Assembly (NCBI GenBank): GCA_021613335.1
Contig: JAJTWR010000021.1
Span: forward strand, 480,001 to 544,000
From: Whitmania pigra
Lineage: Eukaryota > Annelida > Clitellata > Hirudinida > Haemopidae
Length of the DNA stretch: 64,000 nucleotides
Direction of reading: 5' to 3'
A program made the position numbers and the translations under genes. Shown one piece after another: positions 56,301 through 64,000 of this stretch (position 1 is its first letter; every line of letters begins with the position of its first letter). The notes beneath the pieces are model-generated. The model worked only from the letters and a program-made list of their open reading frames with translations, searched no databases and was not told where the DNA came from.

Positions 56301-57520
56301 TCGGTACTTGACTGAACTACTGATCAGTACCACAGCTGTCCCTGGCAGGGCATCACTCCGCTCATCCGAGACTAGGACCCTGGTCGTTCCACGGTCTCGC
56401 AGTGTCAGGCAGGGTGATCGGGCCTTTTATGTCGCCGCTCCCGTGATCTGGAACCTGCTTCCTCCGAACATTCGTCTGGCGCAATCGTCAGAAGCCTTCA
56501 AATCCGGACTGAAAACCCATCTATTTGTGACCTCATATCAATAATTCTTTAATCTATAGTTTGTTTTTTGTCTCTGTCTCTATTATTTTATTTTACTCCA
56601 TTGTGTTCACTCACTTTTATTCTATTCTTATCTTATTTTATTTTATTTCATACAGACTGCAGATTTGTGAGATTTGGTTTGCCGTGCCTTTACATCCCTT
56701 CGGGATTACATCGAGCACGTAAAATATTGGATAAATAAATGTAAATGTAAATGTAAATTAACATCAACCGCAAAAATAATTTGAAAATTTAAAAAAGTGA
56801 CTACATAAAAGTCATATTTCTATAAGTAAAAATTATAAAAAAATTATCATCATCGCCATCGCCATATTATTGGAACTGCTAACAAGTTCATGTCCTGGTT
56901 GGCACGAGAATCCTTGACCTTCCAGATCCAATGTTGCTCGCTCAATCACCTTATCATACTTGATCAGATTCATTTGCAGAATTTCTCTATCGACATTTAT
57001 GGCGACACGGAAAATCTCCGTCGCGTCTGCTGTGAATAAATTATTCTTATTGTTAAATATTAAATATATTAATTAAAAAAATAAAATATGAAATAGAAAT
57101 ATATGTTAATATTAATATTAATATATTAATATATAATCTTAAATGATTAGATTGCAACGGTGACAGCTGTTAGATTGTAATAATAAAAGTTAAAATGACA
57201 TGACAGTGTTATGTAAAATATTTAAAATAATATAACAACATGACGTTAAATAATAATAATAACAATGACAATAATACTACTAATAATATTAATAACAATA
57301 ATAAATAATAAATAATATTTAGTAATATTAATAGTAATTTTAGTCTTACTGTCAGTTGGTTCTCTCTGGTTGGTTCAGGCACGGAAGTGGTGACAAGTTC
57401 GTTGAAAGCGGTTATAAGTCCAGATCTGTCAAATTCTTCACCTTCCGGTGGTTCGGCATTGATGTCTTGGCAGAAGGTTGAGCACAAACTCAACCAAAAC
57501 ACAATTGCAAGCATTAACAT
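53399..57520 (-). pseudogene. Partial M12B-like metalloprotease paralogue (prodomain exons only)
   Basis: Three minus-strand exons resemble the 5' end of the neighbouring M12B gene. 57350-57520 starts at an ATG just after CAG and encodes a signal peptide (MLMLAIVFWLSLCSTFC). About 56884-57015 contains FRVAINVDREILQMNLIKYD, a prodomain-like beta pattern, and ends at GTTAGC. 53399-53485 follows TTCTTACAG, encodes YYKDDDLNVHELVITD and ends at GTGAGT. The last two join in phase 0. The first junction fits only with a weak acceptor at 57016; the stronger CAG sites at 57028-57033 give the wrong phase. No catalytic, disintegrin or Cys-rich exons were found downstream. An L2-type LINE fills the last intron. 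Probably a truncated paralogue; a functional short protein is possible. Confidence 0.5.
53600..56758 (+). mobile_element. L2-type LINE, nearly full ORF2
   Basis: Non-LTR retrotransposon. 53699-54397 is an APE-type endonuclease (GCLNIRSIRKRFDAL, TGDINIHLE, SGLSDHKLL) ending at a TAA. Another block in the same frame follows, then a shift near 54600 into the main 636-codon frame 54634-56544. That frame holds reverse transcriptase (PISNLSVISKLLERLVLRRL, QSAYRPHHSTETAVLK, SGVPQGSVLGP, YADDIQIY) and the C-terminal region. The 3' end has CCTTCGGGATTACATCGAGC and TGTAAA repeats typical of L2 elements. Motif A reads LLNMSAAFD with Asn (55420-55422) where the catalytic Asp is expected. It is antisense in an intron of the truncated metalloprotease paralogue. 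Recent but inactive. The 5' end is approximate. Confidence 0.92.
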
Positions 57521-58084
57521 CTCTGAAAACGTGTAGTTGAATAAATAATTTAATTACTTAAATAAGAGAAACGTAAAGTCATAGAGCAACGAATACCTTG
57601 AAATGAAACGCAATAAATTTGTCTCAAACTCCAGACGTGGCAAAACTCAAGCTATTACTACTTTAAGTTAGCGCCATTAATTGACTTTTACATACATGTA
57701 GTTCTAATCAATAATCAATTTCAATACCAAACAGATGTTTTTATGAATCATAGGAGAGACAAGTTGATTTAATTTGTGACTTTTGATCTTAATCGTTTGT
57801 AAATGCAGAAATCGTAGCTTCTCTTAATAGGTAAATAATTAATTTCCTTAATTAAATAATCGCATCTTTAATTGAAATAGCTACAAAATTTAAGGTATCC
57901 CGATTGAAATAAAACAATTTGCATTTATGGAGCTTTCAATTATCATTTTAATGTCGGTTTAAAGTTGTTTTTCAAATATTTACCTTTATAGTTTATTAAA
58001 ATTTGTATGATTATCTCTTACATGCATGTAATGTACTTTAAAGCATATATTAATGAAGTTTATTTTTTAGGTGACCATGAAAAT

Positions 58085-58255
58085 GATTGCATGCAAGATG
58101 GCCTGCATACGGCGGTTATGACAACAGACGTAATGTGTCGTGTTCGAAACCCATCCTGCACCGCCACAAGTACCTTGGTAATGAGCGCTAGATAAATGGT
58201 TTCATGAAGCGCCTCTGACGTTATAGATACGCCTCCATATAAATGAAGTACAAAT
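58085..58255 (+). mobile_element. SINE copy with L2-shared tail
   Basis: Core GACAACAGACGTAATGTGTC, GTGTTCGAAACCCATCC, GCACCGCCACAAG, then GAAGCGCCTCTGACGTTATA and CCATATAAATGAA, running into GAT repeats. It lies between the two metalloprotease loci. 57521-58084 has no gene. Confidence 0.8.
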
Positions 58256-58425
58256 GATGAAGATGATGACGATGACAATGAAGGTGACGATGACGATGAT
58301 GATGACGATGTTGCTGTTGTTATAGAAAATCCTATTTTGTTACAACTCAATTATGAAATTATTATTATTTATCTTATAATTTCTCAAAATTATATTGTCA
58401 ATATAACTTATTTTCATTAGCTAAT

Positions 58426-61400
58426 TCAAACAAATTCTATCTCTAAACAGGATGCGCAACAACGACGTTTGAATATCTCTGAAGTGCACAAGTCTGGGTC
58501 ATTGTCTGCATCTTTGCATTGGATGATATTTTCATTTAAGGAAGTGTTTGATTTTGGTAACGTCATTTTGTAATCTCCATTGACGCAGCTATCTGTTTAG
58601 ATTATGATTGGGACGAACATTATTTTAACATTTTCAACATTTTTATGAATAATGTAATGCCTAACGGAACTTTGAACTGTCGGCTAAAAAAGTACGAAAC
58701 AAACATAGAAGCCTTCAACATGTAAAAACTATCAATCAGCTAAACTTTTGTGAAAGTTATACAATGCAGCTTGATCAAATTTGATAAATAAGAAAAAAAA
58801 ATAATGATGATATTGATGACATAAAAACTTTACTGTAACTTTGGAATAACTTGCTCTAGACTTATCATGTATGAAAATATGTTCCATTGCTAAGTAGATT
58901 TATGAAAAACCGTTGTAATGAATTGGTGCTGTAATGAAGTTCCTTGTTCACTTACCTGGTGCTCTCGGAGCCATATCAATTAGTTCACCTTTTCCTCTGC
59001 TACACCAAGCTCTATTTGCACAGGTAGTGCAAATCCAATGCTCTCAATTCTTCTCCATGAGTGCATTTGAGCACCTGGCACACATTTTCGTCACCCTTCA
59101 TATTTCAATTTGATTAATTAGTAGCTTGGGAATTCCGGTCGGAGTAATTAATAATAATTACAACTGACAAAACTAATCATGTAATCATACAATTAAACAG
59201 TTTTGCAACCATTTGCTCATCAACATGGGAGAATGCCTGACATAATGCTTAACTTACTTAAACGCTACACAATTTTAACGATTATTTATATTTATTTAAT
59301 TTTAACAATTTCTTACGCCTTCGTAGCGAGACTCGATCCCGTTAGCCATTCTACATTGATCATCAGGATCATAAATTTGGCCTGGGTATAAATCCAAAAA
59401 GAGGTCCGTCTTTGGAGTTTGGAACTCGCTATTAGCTTCGCTTGTCATGCAGTTGATTCGCACCATTCTATACAATAGTTTAATTAATTTTTTTTACATT
59501 ATTGGACAAACCTGGTCCATGCATCAGAACGATTAATGTTCGAAAAATTAGATGTTATGCCCGACGTTATAGGGTCGAAGACAATTTTATATGAGAAATT
59601 TTGAGATATTAATTTATTTAAAAATAATAAAAATTATATATAATTGACTTCGCTAAATTAATAGTTTATTTTAAAAGATTAAGAAAAAATAAATAATATT
59701 AATGTTTACTTACACATCCAAATAATAAACTCTATACACCATCCCCTTAACTGAACATTTTGAGAACAAAAAGATTTGTGAAGGTCGTCATTCGTGTAAT
59801 GTTCCAAACTTGGTGCCACAACGTAGTCCCCAGGGTCGCACTCTTCCCGTACGTCGTGGGACGCACCCATTCTTCCAACAAATTTTATTATTTACTACTA
59901 TTACCATTATTATTTTTTAAACATTATTTTATCATTATTATTATTATTATTATTTTATTTTTATTTTTATTTTATTATTACGATTTTTTGTCATTTTTAA
60001 TATGAATATCATTAGTTATTATTATTTTATTATTATTATTTTTTATTATTATTAATGCTTTATATTAGACAAATTATTCATCAGGAACTAATAAATTATT
60101 TTAAACTAACGAATGCCCTAATTCATGTACTAAGTTTGTCACAGTTTCAAAAAATCTGCTGGCCCTCACGATGGCATTATTACGAAATAAGCAAACCTCC
60201 CCAAGTGACAAGCCTAATAATCTTGATTGTTCATGGTCCATGATGTGGTACCTGAAACAACATAGATTGAAAAACCGGTTGAATGAATGGATGTGTCGTT
60301 GTCAGATTTGAAAATCATAATTCGGACAAGCTCAGAAGATTGTTTCAATATACAGACACCTTACTAACAATATACAAACCATATAGGCATCATACAACCC
60401 CATACTAACAGCATGCAAACAATATACGAACAGTAGACAAACAAAATGCGAGCAATACTAAAAAACAGCTTCTAACGTCAAGCAAGCGGAGCGTTATGAT
60501 CTGCGATGCATGTGATGATCCGCTAGAATGCATCATCAATGTAGTATCAGAGATAATTACAATAACCTTGTAAAAAAAGACAAATTGGTCAAAATTTGGA
60601 AATTTGAATATTTCATCCTTTTTCTTCTCTATGTTTCTAATCCAAGTTTTGAATTCACCAAAAGCATCGATGTTGACGGTGTGCTGGTCAATTATTGAGC
60701 TTTCAATGAAGGGCGTGTCGCTGGCATTCAGAATAAAATGCGTTAGTTCAATTTAATCGATTAGATCTATTAGATGGCTATCTTTGATGATTGAATTGTT
60801 GAATTTCACAGCTGATGAACAGGAAATTACTTAAATTTAAAATTTGGTAATCCACTAATATTTGCTCAGCAAAATTGCTTACTTTCGAAATAAATGTCCC
60901 AATCTATTTGATGGTGAACTTGTGTTCTGCTTCAATGCTTTCAAAAATAATTTTCACCTTCGAATACGAACGTAATTAATATTATTTAAAATATTACGGT
61001 TAATATACCACCGCTATGACATGCAATATTCAGGGCCGCCGTCAAATAACTTCGTCGTATTAATGTCATTTATCCACCTACTTTTTCCATGATGTGGCTG
61101 AAAATGTATATGATTGTTTTAATGGCATCTTCACTCTTTTCTTTGTCTGTCGTGGCTTTACTCCTTTCAAAGAAACTTAAATAATCGAATTGATTTGTTT
61201 TTAACTTCTTTGCAACATCACCATAAGTTATTATTAATTTGAAATTTAACTATGTGTTATCAAGCCAAATAACTCACTTTTTATAGATAGAGTAATCCAT
61301 CATTGTGAATATTTCTAAAGTCATCAGTCTCTTTACCTGAGTTTGGTCGTATCTTTTGTTAATTCTCGTATCATTTAGTTCTCCACTTACATAATCTGAA

Positions 61401-62943
61401 GAATAACAATTATGCATATCGATGCAAATAATAACGTGCTATTATTTTTATTGTTTATACTGCTAGTTTGATCATGCCAATTTTACCTTCATCAAAGTTC
61501 CTCTGCGTTGATTCTCTTAATGGAGTTTCAAATAATGCATGAAGTACGCCATCAACGTTCAAAAGTTTTGTTCTGATGATGTCGCCCCCTTCAGTTGCGT
61601 CTTCCTCTTCGTTGTTCAGAATTGGATCGTTTACGAAGATGGCTTTTGGTCCCAAGGAGATTGATTTGTCATCGTGAGTTAAAGTGATTATCTGATAATG
61701 TATAGTGTGATCATTTATATTCGGATGGGTTGCGTTCATGCTTGCTATGCAGTGATAATGCCAATAACAATGGCGATAGCTGTTATGTGTCGTGTTCTAT
61801 AATATGTCCTCGGCTACATAAATGGTGGATCGATAAAAAAGAGTGCCTTCATATCCTGATCGGATTCACAAGGCACTCAAAAATGGAATAAACATAACAA
61901 CAAAATCCTGTGTGACGTCTGTCGTGAATCAAACACTTCGAATGCGTCGACACGGGTGGCAAAAGACTCACATAGCAAATTTCCTTGCTTCCGCCTACTT
62001 CCCTGATGGTCACAGTAGCCGAGGCGTCGAAAAATGGATCCTTATGGGCTCCCATGAACCTTAGAATCAAAACGTCATGTAAGATTAACGCCAAATTTCG
62101 TTTTTCAAATAAAATATTAAACCATGTTTTAAGTCTTACAAAAGGCATTGCACAGAATGCAAATACCAAATCAGTTATTGACTATAATATGTAATTAAAT
62201 TTAAAAAAATTCTGAAATTGCTAACTTTTAATCAAAACAAAATTTCCATCAAAGAATTTCCAACAAATATTCGCACAACCAACTTCTTCTGGAAGCTTCC
62301 AAGTCGAACTTTGACCTTCTGACTCGGATATTATCAAGGGCGGCTTATTTAACTCCGTAGGTTGCTTGACGAGATTCAAGGTTATTTCGTCCTTTTCATC
62401 TAGTTGAAAGTCGAATTTGATGAAGTCTGGTAAAGACTTTGTGTTGTTGTCGTCGCTGTAGATCCATCGTGGTTTAACTGCAATTATATCCAACTTTCAA
62501 AAATCTATCGAATGTCTGGTGATCATTACTTATCATCAAGGTTAATAATAATGTAATTTGATTTTTTTAGTGCCTAAATTTTAACAAATTCATTGAGTAA
62601 ATCACTTCTCATTAAATGATCAGTTAATTCGAAATGAATGTACAATTGTTTTATTCATTAGTATTTAGTTCGGTACGTAGTATAATTTAATATTATTAAT
62701 GATATGAGCGTATTTCAATGGTAATTTTAAAAAAGTATTACCTTCTTCTACGCTGGAAGCCGAAAGTTTAACACAAGCAAGCACTAACAGCGCTTGTATA
62801 GCTCGGGAACCCTAAAAATAATAATTTTGAAATAAGTTAAGATATCAAATGAATATTGTAATTGAAGCGAACCACAATTGAATTGTGAAACGATGCCAGT
62901 AAAAATATTCACCACTAGTAGAACGTTGGCCAGTACTCACCAT
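58426..62943 (-). pseudogene. M12B (reprolysin/ADAMTS-like) zinc metalloprotease gene with three frame breaks
   Basis: Secreted metalloprotease with fourteen minus-strand exons: 62941-62943 (ATG only), 62742-62811, 62226-62477, 61972-62048, 61487-61691, 61278-61395, 61082-61175, 60883-60957, 60567-60720, 60111-60251, 59714-59871, 59317-59381, 58956-59095, 58426-58592 (TGA 58426-58428). Order: signal peptide, prodomain, catalytic domain starting near TLEIFTMMDYS, the HExxHxxGxxHD zinc site split across exons 10/11, a YDPDDQC disintegrin-like segment, a Cys-rich segment, and a C-terminal CKDADNDPDLC...CC region like a PLAC motif. Exons 8, 9 and 13 are each one base too long for the flanking phases. 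Exon 8 shows an in-frame TAG at 60904-60906. The Met-turn is YVVAP instead of YIMxP. The exon 4 acceptor is the least certain. The breaks could be recent inactivation or consensus errors, so the product may be truncated. Confidence 0.82.
61750..61835 (+). mobile_element. SINE fragment
   Basis: Contains AATGGCGATAGCTGTTATGT and GTCGTGTTC of the shared core, then diverges (TAAATGGTGGATCG). Intron 4 of the metalloprotease gene. Confidence 0.5.
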
Positions 62944-63506
62944 TCTAATACTCACTTAATAGTCAAAGGTTTCCACTTATAAGAACAATTTAGCTGGCCT
63001 ATTGTTCCAAAGTTGCAACTACAACAATCAACCAAAATCTCTCATCAAATGAAATCTCGCCAATGAGGATTAAATAGGAACGATCTATTTAGCTCCTGCA
63101 CCAACGACATCACAAATACAAATTAATTGTAATCAGTTTTGAACCTTAATCATCCGCTAGTTTATTGAATTAATATCTTCAGAAAAGCCAATGATAATTT
63201 TATTATGTACTATTGTGTAAATGGAAAGACTTTGGTTTTGAAGATTTTAATTCTCTTTTCTCACAAACAATTACAAAGTTTATAAATGTTTTCTAAAAAA
63301 ATGTAATCTTCAATTGTATAATTACTGAACGCAAGTTTTATTACAAACTTATCCATTTGTCATGTTTTATTTGCAACACATCTCTGATGTTGTTAATCGT
63401 GTCTGAAATTTCAAGACAAATTGCTACAAATCCAACTATCCAGGATTGAAAGCTGATTAAGTCAAACGGCAGTGAACATCAGGTATTTGATCAAGGGTTT
63501 GGGAGA
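62944..63506. promoter_or_regulatory. Region upstream of the metalloprotease and downstream of the TIR gene
   Basis: AT-rich 563 bp between the metalloprotease ATG exon and the TIR stop codon. It should contain the metalloprotease promoter and the TIR-gene 3' UTR. No motif is clear. Confidence 0.4.
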
Positions 63507-64000
63507 TTAAATCTGTGGGCCTGAAAAACATCCTGTTTCTTTGTCCTTTCTGAGTGGCAAATGGGACAAAAGGCATGCCCAAAATTCCTCTTTCGACAAT
63601 CCGAACATTTTAATGATGAGAAAATCGCCCGGATAATTTGAGACCTTTTTCAAGCGGTCCAAATCTATCGGTTCGAGAAGTACTATAATGAGTCGGTGGT
63701 AGCCAGAATCCTTGTCGCGCATCAGTGCCAGAGCCAATTCCTCAACACAGCAAGGGCTGGAAAAATATGCTTTTGAAAGAAGGCAGATAGTGTGCTTGCA
63801 GTCAGAGATAGCTTCATCTGCATTATTCTCTAGGGTTTGGATGCCGCGGCTGAAATCTGTAGATCGATGCATCACCGCGAATCCGTGTTTCTTTTCCAAT
63901 TCTTCAAAGAATTTATCTCCCTCCTCCTTGTCTTGGTCGGAGCAAGACAGGAAAATGTCGCAATACAATTCTTCGTCCAGATATTCGTCTCTTGAGTTAA
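63507..64000 (-). CDS. TIR-domain protein, C-terminal part (window edge)
   Basis: Open from the window edge to TAA at 63507-63509 (164 codons visible). TIR domains act in Toll/IL-1 signalling as adaptor-recruiting modules, and in SARM-type proteins as NADases. Box 1 is YCDIFLSCSD; box 2 is RSTDFSRG, lacking the Pro-Gly of canonical RDxxPG; box 3 is EEFWACLLSHL. Between them lie HTICLLSKAYFSSPCCVEEL and LIIVLLEPIDLDRL, the usual alpha-C/beta-D region. The tail after box 3 is short, as in Toll-like receptors, so a TLR C-terminus is my best guess. A membrane segment or LRRs would lie outside the window. The preceding acidic SRDEYLDEEL would be the juxtamembrane linker. Confidence 0.85.
   Translation of the reverse strand, partial: NSRDEYLDEELYCDIFLSCSDQDKEEGDKFFEELEKKHGFAVMHRSTDFSRGIQTLENNADEAISDCKHTICLLSKAYFSSPCCVEELALALMRDKDSGYHRLIIVLLEPIDLDRLKKVSNYPGDFLIIKMFGLSKEEFWACLLSHLPLRKDKETGCFSGPQI

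Overview
This is animal nuclear DNA. It has spliced GT-AG genes with long introns, tRNA-derived SINEs, L2/CR1-type and RNase H-type LINE remnants, hAT-type DNA transposons and an extreme load of AAT, GAT and GAAT/GGAT microsatellites. The gene set and the intron-rich structure suggest a spiralian (lophotrochozoan), possibly an annelid such as a leech. That placement is an inference with low confidence. Nothing prokaryotic, organellar or CRISPR-like was seen. Most long open frames in the window are simple-sequence artefacts. The real genes were rebuilt exon by exon from splice sites, reading phase and conserved motifs.

Layout. (1) 0.4-18.2 kb, minus: a class A peptide GPCR of the bombesin/CCHamide type in five coding exons. 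Its introns hold microsatellites, a 0.2 kb MITE, a hAT copy nested in a SINE and a dead HECT ubiquitin-ligase copy. (2) 18.2-31.7 kb: a gene-poor stretch of microsatellites, LINE, SINE and hAT remnants. (3) 31.7-38.9 kb, minus: mitoguardin (MIGA) in 12 exons with a SPIN-like hAT element in one intron. (4) 43.6-47.2 kb, minus: UBL3. It is head to head with (5) 47.9-49.1 kb, plus: MIX23/CCDC58. (6) 50.6-51.1 kb, plus: exons of a small cysteine-rich protein with no first exon found. (7) 53.4-57.5 kb, minus: the 5' part of an M12B-type metalloprotease paralogue with an L2-type LINE in its intron. (8) 58.4-62.9 kb, minus: an M12B (reprolysin-like) metalloprotease gene of 14 exons with three single-base frame breaks. 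(9) 63.5 kb to the right edge, minus: a TIR domain, cut by the window.

Functional links. MIGA (outer-membrane fusion and lipid-contact protein) and MIX23 (intermembrane-space import factor) are both mitochondrial but are not obviously co-regulated. UBL3 and MIX23 share a 716 bp divergent intergenic region that probably holds both promoters. The two M12B loci look like a local tandem expansion in which both members are damaged or incomplete. The most interesting items are the degrading metalloprotease pair, the receptor exon with two frame-compatible acceptors that add or remove a 107-residue polyQ segment in extracellular loop 2, the SPIN-like hAT with recognisable 8-bp target duplications, and the SINE/LINE shared tails.
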